From JAXGTO01 sp040774885 (GTDB lineage Bacteria; Actinomycetota; Coriobacteriia; Coriobacteriales; Eggerthellaceae): a stretch of DNA of 47,022 nucleotides. Made by a program: the position numbers and the translations under genes. Positions within the stretch are counted from its first letter, which is position 1. Every line of letters starts with the position of its first letter. The notes under the pieces were generated by a model. That model made no database searches, had not been told where the DNA came from, and saw only the letters and a program-made list of their open reading frames with translations. Shown one piece after another: positions 25,528 to 34,208 of the stretch. Location: assembly GCA_040774885.1 (NCBI GenBank), contig JAXGTO010000019.1, forward strand, positions 1 through 47,022. Reading direction: 5' to 3'.

Positions 25528-26301
25528 TCACAGTCTATCATTGTCCACGCGCGCTGCCGCGTAGAGCGCGGCGAGTTCTTGATCGGACAATGACCGCCAA
25601 GAGCCACGAGAAAGGTCGCCGAGCTCAAGGGGACCGAATGAAATACGCTCGAGTTCGATCACCGGATGGCCCACCGCATCGAGCATGCGGCGCACTTGAC
25701 GTTTGCGACCTTCATGCAGCACGAGTTCCACAACGCTTTCGCCACGAGCCGTTCGCTCGACAGTTTCCGCGCCTGCCGGGGCCGTCATTCCATCATCAAG
25801 CATGATACCGCCTCTGAGCTGGTCGATTTCTCCTTCATTCAAAGCACCGCCGATGAGCGCTCGATAGGTTTTCGATACGTGATGACGTGGATGCAAAAGA
25901 GCATTCCCCAACGCGCCATCGGTGGCGAAAACAAGCAAACCGGTGGTCGCGGAATCAAGACGACCGAGCGGATAGAGGCCAGGGTGCTCGTCGATCGGCA
26001 CCAGATCAGCCACGCAAGGTCTCCCTTGGGGGTCGCGCATGGTGGTTACATAACCTGCCGGTTTATTGAGCATGAGGGCAAAGGAAGCATCGGGCAGTAC
26101 CACGGGCGAACCATCGACAGCGATGCGATCACGGACGGGATCGACCTTGGTACCCATCTGCGTCACCGTGCAACCGTTGACTTCCACACGGCCGGCGCTG
26201 ATAAGCGCTTCGCTCGACCGCCTGCTTGCAACACCTGACCGCGCAAGGAACTTCTGCAGGCGCATGCCATCAGCGGGAGCGTCGTTTGCTTCAGGACTCA
26301 T
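25528..26301 (-). CDS. rluB: 23S rRNA pseudouridine synthase RluB family
   Basis: RsuA/RluB-type enzyme that isomerises uridine in rRNA. The 257 residues have an S4 domain (MRLQKFLARSGVASRRSSEALISAGRV from about 13; only the core is quoted: SGVASRRSSEALI), the RluB blocks NKPAGYVTTM, GLYPLGRLDSATTGLLV with the catalytic Asp, HVSKTYRALI and LHEGRKRQVRRMLDAVGHPV. The ATG at 26301 overlaps the scpB end and matches the scpB-rluB order of many bacteria; an internal ATG at 26265 (MRLQ) is an alternative start. The exact uridine (2605-type) is inferred from family. Confidence 0.9.
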   Translation of the reverse strand: MSPEANDAPADGMRLQKFLARSGVASRRSSEALISAGRVEVNGCTVTQMGTKVDPVRDRIAVDGSPVVLPDASFALMLNKPAGYVTTMRDPQGRPCVADLVPIDEHPGLYPLGRLDSATTGLLVFATDGALGNALLHPRHHVSKTYRALIGGALNEGEIDQLRGGIMLDDGMTAPAGAETVERTARGESVVELVLHEGRKRQVRRMLDAVGHPVIELERISFGPLELGDLSRGSWRSLSDQELAALYAAARVDNDRL

Positions 26302-27049
26302 CGTCTTCGAAATCCAATTCATCGAAATCGATCTTTTCAACCAGGCCTGCCGTCTGAGCGAGGGCATCGCCCATCGCGGTGTCAAGCGCCTGCTGCATGG
26401 TGGCATCGAGCAGATGGCCCTCTTCGCCATCATCGATGCCCTCGATATCCGTTTCAGAAACGGAGTCGACGGTGCGCGTGGCGCTCAAGCGTTCGCGAAT
26501 GAAGTCGCGCGTCGCGTCATCGGGCGCAAACGTTTCAAGATCGGGCAGATCATCGCAGGAACGCAGCCCGAATTTCTCCAAGAATGTGCGCGTTGTGGCA
26601 AACAGCATCGGATTGCCCGGTTCTTCAGACGAACCGGCTTCGCGCACCAATCCCTTTTCTACAAGAGAATTGATGGAACTGTCGGAATTGACGCCGCGCA
26701 CCTCGGCAACGCCTGCACGGGTAACCGGCTGGCAGTACGCAACGACGGACAGCGTTTCCAAGGCAGCTTGCGAAAGCTTGCGCGTGTCCCACGACAGCAC
26801 GTAGTTTTCCAGGAGCTCGTGGTAGACGGGATGGGTGCAAAGCCGCCAGCCACCGGCAACTTCACGCAATTGGATACCGCGGTTGTCATCTTCAAGGCGC
26901 GCGCGAAGATCCACGGCGGCGACCTCGACTTCAGAGGGGTCGACTTCGAGCATGTCGGCCATGGTTATGGTTGAGACCGGCTCATCGGTAACGAACAAAA
27001 GAGCCTCGATGGCTCCCTGCAGTTGATCTGGCTGAAGTCCCGCGAACAT
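26291..27049 (-). CDS. scpB: Segregation and condensation protein B
   Basis: Winged-helix subunit of the SMC-ScpAB condensin. The family core runs from QGAIEALLFVTDEPVSTITM (about 10-29) through RGIQLREVAGGWRLCTHP, LSQAALETLSVVAYCQPVTRAGV, EVRGVNSDSSI and LFATTRTFLEKFGL near 155-170. The normal protein ends about 190-200; here 252 residues are coded, with an acidic extension (EGIDDGEEG, FDELDFEDDES). The start shares bases with the scpA stop (TGATG) and its end overlaps rluB. Confidence 0.94.
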   Translation of the reverse strand: MFAGLQPDQLQGAIEALLFVTDEPVSTITMADMLEVDPSEVEVAAVDLRARLEDDNRGIQLREVAGGWRLCTHPVYHELLENYVLSWDTRKLSQAALETLSVVAYCQPVTRAGVAEVRGVNSDSSINSLVEKGLVREAGSSEEPGNPMLFATTRTFLEKFGLRSCDDLPDLETFAPDDATRDFIRERLSATRTVDSVSETDIEGIDDGEEGHLLDATMQQALDTAMGDALAQTAGLVEKIDFDELDFEDDES

Positions 27050-27846
27050 CAGGCATCTCCTTCTTCCACGCTGGTGATGGCAGATTCCCCATCGAGAATC
27101 AAATCACCGCTGCCTTCGATATAATCCATGTCGATATCGCCGAAACTCTGCGCTTGGGTGATATGCACGACGCCGCGTTTGAACAGCTCCAAGATCGCCA
27201 AAAAGGTGACGACGACGACTGCCGGCTGGGCGTCCATTCCTATCACCTGCGAAAACGATAAATGCTTTTCGTTTCGCACCCGTTGGAACATTGCACGAAC
27301 ATGGACCTCGACGGGAATCGCACGCGAAGCGATATGGTCGCTCTCCAAAAGGAACTCGTCACGGCGAGCGCAGGCAGAAGCGCATAAATACGCAAGCGAA
27401 TCGAGTGATACGTCTTCCAAGAAATCGGGCATCAGCGTCATAAGGCTCGCATCGGGACCGAACGGACGGGTGTGGATACGACCCTCGGCTTCGAAACGGG
27501 CCTCCAGCGATGCTGCAGCGCTCTTGAACTTCTTGTATTCAAGCAAGCGATCCACCAGGATGTCGCGCGCTTCATTGGGGGCGAGTTCACGCACATCTTC
27601 GTCCACCTCGGTCTCGGCATCGGGAATGAGGCTCGCCGCCTTTATCTCGAGCAACGTGGAGGCAACCAAAAGGAAATCGCTCGCAACATCCAAATCAAGG
27701 TCACGCATCCGCGAGACCTCATCAAGGTACTGATCGGCGATTTCAGCAATCGAAATGCTGCCGATATCCACCTTCTGGCGCGAAACCAGATACAACAGCA
27801 GATCGAAGGGACCTTCGAAACTTTCTATGCGAACCCGATACGACAC
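27049..27846 (-). CDS. scpA: Segregation and condensation protein A
   Basis: Kleisin subunit that bridges the SMC heads. The 265 residues show the N-terminal helix region FEGPFDLLLYLVSRQKVDI (9-27), ISIAEIADQYLDEV, FLLVASTLLEIKAASLIP and the C-terminal winged helix with VVVVTFLAILELFKRGVV. It follows trpS by 2 bases and overlaps scpB, an arrangement that keeps the two subunits balanced. Confidence 0.95.
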   Translation of the reverse strand: MSYRVRIESFEGPFDLLLYLVSRQKVDIGSISIAEIADQYLDEVSRMRDLDLDVASDFLLVASTLLEIKAASLIPDAETEVDEDVRELAPNEARDILVDRLLEYKKFKSAAASLEARFEAEGRIHTRPFGPDASLMTLMPDFLEDVSLDSLAYLCASACARRDEFLLESDHIASRAIPVEVHVRAMFQRVRNEKHLSFSQVIGMDAQPAVVVVTFLAILELFKRGVVHITQAQSFGDIDMDYIEGSGDLILDGESAITSVEEGDA

Positions 27847-27848
27847 GC

Positions 27849-28949
27849 TCAGTTCGTTTCCCGATACCGTTGGGATTGCTGATCGATAAGTTCGGAATCG
27901 GCGAAATAGTCGATGCGCATGGCCGCCTTGACCTCGGCGAGGGTTTCACCGGCCGCTTGACGGGCGCGCTCGCATCCAGCGTCGAGCATTGCATACACGC
28001 CGGGAATGTCCTGTTCTAGCTGATGGCGACGAGCACGGATGGGAACCAGGTGGTCTTCAAGCACCTTGTTCAAGAACTTCTTGCACTTGACGTCGCCCAA
28101 GCCGCCAGCACGGTAGCTGTCCTTGAGCTGGTCGAGGCTCTCATATTCGGGCCAGAACTCGGCAAAATGTCGCGGCTCGCAAAATGCATCGAGATAGGTG
28201 AAGACGGCATTGCCTTCCACCTTGCCGGGGTCGGAAACCTGAAGGTGGCCGGGATCCGTATACATCCCCTTGATTTTCTTAGCCACTTCTTCAGGCGTAT
28301 CGGAAAGATAGATTCCATTGCCCAACGATTTGCTCATCTTGGCTTTGCCATCGACTCCGGGCAGACGCTTGGCTGCTTCGCCTTCGGGCACAAGAGCCTC
28401 GGGCTCAACCAGAACCTCGCCATACGTGGCGTTGAACTTGCGGACGATTTCGCGCGTCTGCTCCAACATCGGAAGCTGATCCTCGCCGACCGGAACCGTG
28501 GTCGCCTTGAAGGCGGTGATGTCGGATGCCTGGCTGATGGGGTACGTGAAGAATCCCACGGGGACGTCTGCATTGAAACCGCGCATCTGGATTTCAGCTT
28601 TCACCGTGGGGTTGCGCTGGACGCGGGCCACGGTAACGAGATTCATGAAATAAGCGGTCAGCTCGAACAGCTCAGGTACTTGCGACTGGATGAAGATGGT
28701 CGACTTGGCAGGATCGAGACCGCAAGATAGATAGTCGAGCGCAACTTCGATGATGTTCTGCCGCACCTTTTCCGGGTCATCGGCGTTGTCGGTGAGCGCT
28801 TGGGCATCGGCGATCATCACGAATATCTGGTCGAATTCACCCGAATTCTGCAGACGAACCCGTTCACGCAGCGAACCGACGTAGTGCCCCAAATGAAGCT
28901 TGCCCGTGGGTCGATCGCCGGTGAGGATGATTTTCGTTGGTTTGCTCAT
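27849..28949 (-). CDS. trpS: Tryptophan--tRNA ligase
   Basis: Class I aminoacyl-tRNA synthetase. The 366 residues show TGDRPTGKLHLGHYVGSL with the HIGH-type motif, DAQALTDN, FIQSQVPE, GEDQLPMLEQTREI, and the KMSKS motif in GKAKMSKSLGN, followed by MYTDPGH. The ATG at 28949 is preceded by TTGGAGGA six bases upstream, which decides the start against a TTG at 28964. No T-box leader is visible; the gene sits inside an operon 18 bases after the metalloprotease gene. Confidence 0.96.
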   Translation of the reverse strand: MSKPTKIILTGDRPTGKLHLGHYVGSLRERVRLQNSGEFDQIFVMIADAQALTDNADDPEKVRQNIIEVALDYLSCGLDPAKSTIFIQSQVPELFELTAYFMNLVTVARVQRNPTVKAEIQMRGFNADVPVGFFTYPISQASDITAFKATTVPVGEDQLPMLEQTREIVRKFNATYGEVLVEPEALVPEGEAAKRLPGVDGKAKMSKSLGNGIYLSDTPEEVAKKIKGMYTDPGHLQVSDPGKVEGNAVFTYLDAFCEPRHFAEFWPEYESLDQLKDSYRAGGLGDVKCKKFLNKVLEDHLVPIRARRHQLEQDIPGVYAMLDAGCERARQAAGETLAEVKAAMRIDYFADSELIDQQSQRYRETN

Positions 28950-28967
28950 GCTCGATTCCTCCAAGAA

Positions 28968-29651
28968 TCACGAAATGGCGTACGGGAAGATGAGGTTTGC
29001 GACGTTGCCGGCTGTCGCATCGAGATAGATGCTGAATATGTCGATGCCGGTGATTTGAGGAAGGAAAATAACCACCAAGATGAAGACCGGAAACGCATAT
29101 TGCTGAACGCTGTAATACTTGGGAAGGAACTTTTCGGGCAAAAGAAACGCGAAAATGGACGAGCCATCAAGTGGCGGAATGGGCAGAAGGTTGAAGAACA
29201 TCAGATACAGGTTGATCAAAACGAACAACGGAAGGAAATCCACGTACAGATAGTACTCGAAGCTCCCACGCACAACACCATCCGAGACAAGGGGCCAAAA
29301 CGCCCATGCCACGCCAGCGCCGATAAGCGCCATAACCAAGTTAGCGCACGGGCCGGCAAGACCGGTGATCAGATCTCCCTTGCGCTTGTCTTTGAAGTAG
29401 TTCGGGTTGTAAGGAACAGGCTTCGCATACCCGAAGATCGGCATGTTGAGCACCATAAGCAGCAAAGGAAGTATCACCGTCCCGAACGGGTCGATGTGCT
29501 TGAGCGGATTGAGGGACAATCGTCCCGCCGCCTTAGCCGTAGGGTCGCCGAGTTTGTTGGCGGCAAACCCGTGGGCTACCTCATGAAAGACGATGGCCGG
29601 CACGAAGCTCAAAATGCTGCAGAGATAATAGATGACTGTGGATTCATTCAT
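28968..29651 (-). CDS. Site-2 protease-like M50 family membrane metalloprotease
   Basis: Membrane zinc protease of the S2P/M50 group without PDZ domain (227 residues). The first membrane segment carries HEVAH (FHEVAHGFAANKLGD, near residue 22), and a later one carries NLLPIPPLDGSS, whose Asp is the third ligand. LGDPTAKAAGRLSLNPLKHIDPFG is the typical loop. Four to six hydrophobic segments are present. The ATG at 29651 lies after the trmL stop. Substrate unknown; this type often neighbours scpAB and trpS. Confidence 0.9.
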   Translation of the reverse strand: MNESTVIYYLCSILSFVPAIVFHEVAHGFAANKLGDPTAKAAGRLSLNPLKHIDPFGTVILPLLLMVLNMPIFGYAKPVPYNPNYFKDKRKGDLITGLAGPCANLVMALIGAGVAWAFWPLVSDGVVRGSFEYYLYVDFLPLFVLINLYLMFFNLLPIPPLDGSSIFAFLLPEKFLPKYYSVQQYAFPVFILVVIFLPQITGIDIFSIYLDATAGNVANLIFPYAIS

Positions 29652-29677
29652 GGCAACAGAGTATACCCGAGCCCAGC

Positions 29678-30142
29678 TCAAGCAAGACCGGGGAAGCCCG
29701 ACTCGCGCAAGACTTCATAAAGCGCAACGGCAACGGCATTGGAGAGATTGAGGCTGCGCGCATCCGGCGCCATGGGAAGGCGCACGCATTCCTCTTGATG
29801 AGCATGGAGGATTTCCGGGTCGATGCCGCGGCTTTCACGCCCAAACACCAAGAACGTCTCGGCCTGATAAGAAGACTGGTCATAACGTTTTGAGGCATGG
29901 GATGTGAACAGGTGGAAATCGCAGTCGGCATGCGCTTCGAAAAACTCGGCCGCGCACGGCCAACGATGAAGGTCGACATTGTTCCAGTAATCCATGGCAG
30001 CACGCCCCAGATGCTTTTCGGTCAAGCGAAAACCAAGCGGCTCCACCAAATGCAAAGGGACTCCCGCACATGCACAGGTACGTGCGATGTTCCCCGTATT
30101 CTGGGGAATCTCGGGCTCGATGAGAACGACCTGGGCACTCAT
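29678..30142 (-). CDS. trmL: tRNA (cytidine(34)-2'-O)-methyltransferase TrmL family
   Basis: SPOUT-fold methyltransferase that modifies the wobble base of certain leucine tRNAs. The 154 residues show VVLIEPEIPQNTGNIARTCA, the SAM-knot motifs LVFGRESRGIDPEIL and RLPMAPDARSLNLSNAVAVALYE, all typical of TrmL. Two ATG codons lie side by side at 30145 and 30142; both overlap the ABC-F stop, and the second has GGGGAG at the better distance. Confidence 0.9.
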   Translation of the reverse strand: MSAQVVLIEPEIPQNTGNIARTCACAGVPLHLVEPLGFRLTEKHLGRAAMDYWNNVDLHRWPCAAEFFEAHADCDFHLFTSHASKRYDQSSYQAETFLVFGRESRGIDPEILHAHQEECVRLPMAPDARSLNLSNAVAVALYEVLRESGFPGLA

Positions 30143-32175
30143 CATTGCTCCCCTTCTGCACTCTGACGGGCCATTTCGGCCTCGAGATCTTCTTGCAAAC
30201 CGATCCATTCCTCTTCAGCTGCGGCAATGCGCTTTTTTAGCGCTGCGTGTTCGGCAATCACGTCGCTGGCCTGGCCTTCGCTGGTGTAAAAAGAAGGATC
30301 GGCAAGTTGCTCGAGAACCTGGGCCATCCGGGCATTGTCGCGTTCCATCTGCTTGTCCAGCTGGGCGATGCGTTTGCGATGGTTCTTGAGCGCGGAGTAA
30401 GCTCTGTTGCGCGCTTCGGCTTCTTTGCGCTTCTGTTCTTTGCTCTTGGGCGCGCTGGCTCGAGACGGCGTCGGTTCCGCAGCCGAATCTTTTTGGGAAG
30501 GCGTTGCGGACGACGAAAGCTTTGCCGTGGGCGCTTCATCGATGAGCGGCGCCAGCGAATCGCGACCCGCGTTGACATCCTGCTCCTGTCCGCTTTTGAA
30601 CAGGTAATAGTCATAATCGCCATCGTAAGCGACAGCCCGACCGTCCTTCACTTCGATGATCCGATTGGCAACTCCTCGGATAAGATGGCGGTCATGCGTG
30701 ATAAGGAGGATGGTCCCCTCAAATGATCGCAGCGCTTGCTCGAGAATGTCGGCACTGGCGATGTCGAGGTGGTTCGTCGGTTCGTCCAGGCACAAAAGCG
30801 GTTTGGGGGCTACGAGCATCTTGGCCAAGGCAAGGCGGCACTTCTCGCCGCCCGATAGAACCGCAACCTTTTTATCCACGTCATCGCCGACGAACAAGAA
30901 TGCACCGAGAAGCGTGCGCACCTGGCTGATGGTCCAACCGGGAGCAACGTGGTCGAGTTCCTCGAATACCGAATTGCCCGGGTGGAGCTCTTCAAGCTGA
31001 TGCTGGGCAAAATACGTCTTATCGACGTGGATGCCGTAGCGTATCGAGCCCGCATCGGGTTCGAGCACGCCTGCAATCATCTTGAGCAGCGTCGATTTGC
31101 CGGCTCCATTCGGTCCGACCAAAGCGACCTTCTGCCCTCTGAACAGAGACAAATCGAGATCGTCGTAAACCACATGGTCGCCGAAGCGCTTCGACACTCC
31201 GTCGAGTTCTACCACCATATCGCCCGTGCGGGGCGGCTGTTGGAAATTGAAATGGACGGTCTTTTTCTGATCAGGCACCTGGATGCGCTCGATGCGCTCG
31301 AGTTTGCGCACGCGGTCTTGAACCTGTTTGGCTTTTGTGGCCTTGTAGCGGAATTTCTCGATGAAAGCTTCCATATGGGCGATCTCGACCTTCTGGCGCG
31401 CAGCTCGCTCACGCAATTGCTCGAGATGCTCCTCGCGCTGTTTGAGATACGTCGAATAATTGCCTTTGTACAAAATCACGTGTCCATTGTCGATCTCGGC
31501 CACGCGATCTACCATGTTGTCCATGAAATCACGGTCATGGCTCACCACCACCACCGTACCCGAATAGCCGCGCAAAAAGCCTTCGAGCCATTTGACGCTT
31601 TCGAGATCCAGGTGATTGGTCGGCTCGTCCAGCAAGAGAACCGCCGGGTTTCGAATAAGGAGTTTGGCAAGCGCAAGGCGCATCTGCCAACCGCCTGAAA
31701 ACTCAGCCGTGCTTCGCTGCATGTCACCTTCGCCGAAGCCCAGGCCGAACAGCACGGATCGGACCTTCGGCTCGATGGTATAGCCACCCAGCATCTCGTA
31801 GCGATCGCGAGCTTTTCCGCATGCAGCCAACTGAGCGGCGGAAGGGGCATCGCCCAACTCATGTTCGAGCTTTCTCAAATGCTGCTCGGCCTCAAGCACC
31901 TCGACCTGGCTGGACAAAACTTCTTCGAATACGGGTCGCTCCCCCATCTCGATGGCTTCCTGTTCCAAATACCCCACAGAAGCGCCTTTGGCAAACAGAA
32001 CCCGACCGCTATCGGCATCTTCTTTGCCAGAAACGATATTGAGCAACGTGGTCTTTCCCGCGCCGTTGGGGCCCACAAGCGCAAGACGATCGTATTCTTC
32101 CAGCTTGAGCGTGACGTCATCGAAAAGATGACGCGACCCGAATGCCTTGCCGATATGTTCAAGCTGCATGATCAT
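30142..32175 (-). CDS. ABC-F family ATPase (Uup/YdiF-like)
   Basis: Soluble twin-ATPase of the ABC-F type that acts on ribosomes; not a transporter, as no membrane segment is present. In 677 residues: first Walker A GPNGAGKTTLL near 35, signature FSGGWQMRLALAKLL, LLLDEPTNHLDLESV; an inter-domain linker (VDRVAEID.. to about 320, rich in K and R); second Walker A GPNGAGKSTLLKMI, LSGGEKCRLALAKML, LCLDEPTNHLDI; then a Pro/Ser/Ala-rich stretch and a coiled-coil tail (KNHRKRIAQLDKQME.., AALKKRIAAAEEEWI). The tail places it with Uup/YdiF rather than EttA. ATG at 32175 or 32169; weak ribosome site. Head gene of the operon to rluB. Confidence 0.93.
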   Translation of the reverse strand: MIMQLEHIGKAFGSRHLFDDVTLKLEEYDRLALVGPNGAGKTTLLNIVSGKEDADSGRVLFAKGASVGYLEQEAIEMGERPVFEEVLSSQVEVLEAEQHLRKLEHELGDAPSAAQLAACGKARDRYEMLGGYTIEPKVRSVLFGLGFGEGDMQRSTAEFSGGWQMRLALAKLLIRNPAVLLLDEPTNHLDLESVKWLEGFLRGYSGTVVVVSHDRDFMDNMVDRVAEIDNGHVILYKGNYSTYLKQREEHLEQLRERAARQKVEIAHMEAFIEKFRYKATKAKQVQDRVRKLERIERIQVPDQKKTVHFNFQQPPRTGDMVVELDGVSKRFGDHVVYDDLDLSLFRGQKVALVGPNGAGKSTLLKMIAGVLEPDAGSIRYGIHVDKTYFAQHQLEELHPGNSVFEELDHVAPGWTISQVRTLLGAFLFVGDDVDKKVAVLSGGEKCRLALAKMLVAPKPLLCLDEPTNHLDIASADILEQALRSFEGTILLITHDRHLIRGVANRIIEVKDGRAVAYDGDYDYYLFKSGQEQDVNAGRDSLAPLIDEAPTAKLSSSATPSQKDSAAEPTPSRASAPKSKEQKRKEAEARNRAYSALKNHRKRIAQLDKQMERDNARMAQVLEQLADPSFYTSEGQASDVIAEHAALKKRIAAAEEEWIGLQEDLEAEMARQSAEGEQ

Positions 32176-32207
32176 GAAATAAATCCCCGCATCGCATTGC
32201 CAACGTA

Positions 32208-32227
32208 GCACGCGCTGCTGCGCGCGC
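32208..32227 (-). promoter_or_regulatory. Strong hairpin at the 5' end of the ABC-F transcript
   Basis: GCGCGCGC (32220-32227) pairs with GCACGCGC (32208-32215) read on the minus strand, 8 bp with one G-U, around the loop AGCA. It begins one or two bases after the predicted start point at about 32229, and ends 32 bases before the ATG. No T-run follows. Confidence 0.5.
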
Positions 32228-32235
32228 GACTCATC

Positions 32236-32264
32236 ATTCTATCCCACCCACCCGCTTCTTCGAA
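32236..32264 (-). promoter_or_regulatory. Candidate promoter of the ABC-F operon
   Basis: On the minus strand TTCGAA (32259-32264), a 17-base spacer and TAGAAT (32236-32241; 5 of 6 consensus positions). The -35 is poor. It abuts the -35 of the divergent nagB promoter. Confidence 0.45.
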
Positions 32265-32293
32265 GTGACAAGCGCAAATCGTCATGCTACATT
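32265..32293 (+). promoter_or_regulatory. Promoter of nagBA
   Basis: GTGACA (32265-32270; 5 of 6) and TACATT (32288-32293; 4 of 6) with a 17-base spacer, predicted start near 32300, about 37 bases before the nagB ATG. The octamer GCAAATCG occurs at 32274-32281 in the spacer and again at 32303-32310. Confidence 0.55.
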
Positions 32294-32336
32294 GTGGGCT
32301 TGGCAAATCGGAGCCCGAAAGGACGGCACCCCAACG

Positions 32337-33074
32337 ATGAATTTTCATATCGAACCCGACTACGATGCCCTCAGCCGCCGCGGCGCTGACCTCATCGAAG
32401 GAGTGATGAAGGCAACCGATACCTACACCCTGGGGCTGGCCACTGGTTCCACCCCCATCGGACTGTACAAATGCCTGGTTGATGACGCCCAACGTAAGAT
32501 AATCGATTTTGCGGGGGCAACAACTTTCAATCTTGACGAATACCGTGGCATCGGCGGCACGCATCCGCAAAGCTACCGCTATTTCATGGATGAACATCTA
32601 TTCGGCAACATCGACATCGATAAATCCGCCACGCATGTACCCGATGGAGCCGACCCCGATGCCGCACACGCCTGCGATTGCTATGAACGGGCGATACAAG
32701 AAGCAGGCGGAATCGACATCCAGCTTCTAGGTCTGGGCCACAACGGCCATATCGGATTCAACGAGCCCGCCGACGAGTTCCCAAAGCACACGCATTGCGT
32801 GGATCTCACCCAAAGCACCATCGAGGCCAACAGCCGCTTGTTCGACCATATCGACCAAGTTCCTCGGCAGGCCTACACCATGGGAATAGGAACCATCATG
32901 GCCGCCCGACGCATCGTCATCGTGGCAAACGGTTCCGATAAAGCGGAAATCGTCAAACGGGCGTTCTTCGGACCCGTCACGCCAGCTGTGCCGGCTTCCA
33001 TCCTGCAGTTCCATCCCTGCGTCGACGTGATCTTGGATCTCGAGTCCGCCGCGCTCAGCAAAAACTTGATTTAG
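32337..33074 (+). CDS. nagB: Glucosamine-6-phosphate deaminase
   Basis: Converts glucosamine 6-phosphate to fructose 6-phosphate and ammonia. The 245 residues show GLATGSTPIGLYKCL, the catalytic FNLDEYRGI, and QLLGLGHNGHIGFNEP, plus MGIGTIMAARRIV and ILQFHPCVDVILD. The start ATG at 32337 is used; an in-frame ATG at 32265 coincides with the -35 box and cannot be read from the predicted promoter. AAAGGA is 13 bases upstream, a long spacing. nagA follows by 16 bases. Confidence 0.95.
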   Translation: MNFHIEPDYDALSRRGADLIEGVMKATDTYTLGLATGSTPIGLYKCLVDDAQRKIIDFAGATTFNLDEYRGIGGTHPQSYRYFMDEHLFGNIDIDKSATHVPDGADPDAAHACDCYERAIQEAGGIDIQLLGLGHNGHIGFNEPADEFPKHTHCVDLTQSTIEANSRLFDHIDQVPRQAYTMGIGTIMAARRIVIVANGSDKAEIVKRAFFGPVTPAVPASILQFHPCVDVILDLESAALSKNLI

Positions 33075-33090
33075 AAAGGGCGGGATCGCG

Positions 33091-34206
33091 ATGATAATTT
33101 CTGGAGGGCGCATCTTTGCAGACGGCCGTTTCGAACAACGGGACCTCTGCATAGAAGACGGTCTGTTTTCGCAAACCGCTCAATCGGACGAAAAAATCGA
33201 TGCAACCGATTTGATGGTAATCCCCGGGCTGGTCGACATCCATTTCCACGGATGCAAAGGTTACGATTTCTGCGATGGCACCTTTGAAGCCATCGATGCG
33301 ATCGCCCGCTATGAAGCCAGCCGTGGCGTGACCTCCATCTGCCCCGCCACCATGACGTATCCCGAAGAAAAACTCGCAACTATCATGCAGGCAGCGGCCA
33401 TGTACCGTCCCGGCGAAAACGCAGCCAACTTGGTGGGTATCAACATGGAAGGGCCGTTCATCTCTGCAGATAAAGTCGGCGCCCAAAATCCAGCCTACGT
33501 GCAGATTCCCGACCTCTATATGTTCGATCGCCTGCGCAGGGAATCGGGCGGACTGGTGAAGATCGTCGATATCGCCCCCGAAGCACCGGGTGCATTCCGC
33601 TTCATCAAGCAGGTATACCCGCATACCCGCGTCTCGATCGCCCACACCTGCGCCGACTACGATACGGCGTTGATGGCATTCAATATCGGAGCTGCCCACG
33701 TCACCCACCTATTCAATGCCATGCCGGGCTTGCACCATCGCGATCCCGGCCCCATTGCAGCCGCCGTCGATTGCCCCTGGGTCACGCCTGAAATCATCGC
33801 TGACGGCATCCATGTCGATCCCGCCATGGTAAGGATCGCTTTCAAGATGTTCGGCCCTGAGCGCATGATATTGGTGAGCGACTCGATGATGGCATGCGGC
33901 ATGGGTTCGGGAGACTGGAGCTTGGGCGGGCAAGCGGTCCGTGTGGAGGGAAGGCGCGCCACATTGAAAGACGGCACCATTGCCGGTTCCGCCACCGACC
34001 TTGCCGATTGTCTGAAAACCGCCATCGTCGAAATGGGAATACCGGCAGAACTCGCCATACCCGCCGCAACCTGCAATCCCGCAAAAGCCATCGGCATAGA
34101 CGGCAGATGCGGGTCGATCGAATTGGGAAGACGAGCGGATTGCGTGCTGGTGGACGAATTGTTCAACGTCCAAAAGGTTATTTTGGGCGGAAAGGTGCTG
34201 GGCTGA
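33091..34206 (+). CDS. nagA: N-acetylglucosamine-6-phosphate deacetylase
   Basis: Removes acetate from GlcNAc-6-phosphate, feeding NagB. The 371 residues of the amidohydrolase fold show VDIHFHGCKGYDF (HxH), INMEGPFIS with the metal Glu, SIAHTCADYD, HLFNAMPGLHHRDPG with metal His, ADGIHVD and the catalytic Asp in LVSDSMMACG. AGAAAGGG lies just upstream. The stop is 2 bases from the stop of the convergent thiI, with no room for a terminator between them. Confidence 0.95.
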   Translation: MIISGGRIFADGRFEQRDLCIEDGLFSQTAQSDEKIDATDLMVIPGLVDIHFHGCKGYDFCDGTFEAIDAIARYEASRGVTSICPATMTYPEEKLATIMQAAAMYRPGENAANLVGINMEGPFISADKVGAQNPAYVQIPDLYMFDRLRRESGGLVKIVDIAPEAPGAFRFIKQVYPHTRVSIAHTCADYDTALMAFNIGAAHVTHLFNAMPGLHHRDPGPIAAAVDCPWVTPEIIADGIHVDPAMVRIAFKMFGPERMILVSDSMMACGMGSGDWSLGGQAVRVEGRRATLKDGTIAGSATDLADCLKTAIVEMGIPAELAIPAATCNPAKAIGIDGRCGSIELGRRADCVLVDELFNVQKVILGGKVLG

Positions 34207-34208
34207 AG

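Noticed and set aside
23920..25593. 557-codon plus-strand frame across aroA and tyrA
   Set aside because: Both minus-strand genes are full length with catalytic motifs; the plus frame has no ribosome site or recognisable domain.
28950..28967. T-box or other tryptophan-responsive leader before trpS
   Set aside because: Only 18 bases separate trpS from the upstream gene, which leaves no room for such a leader.
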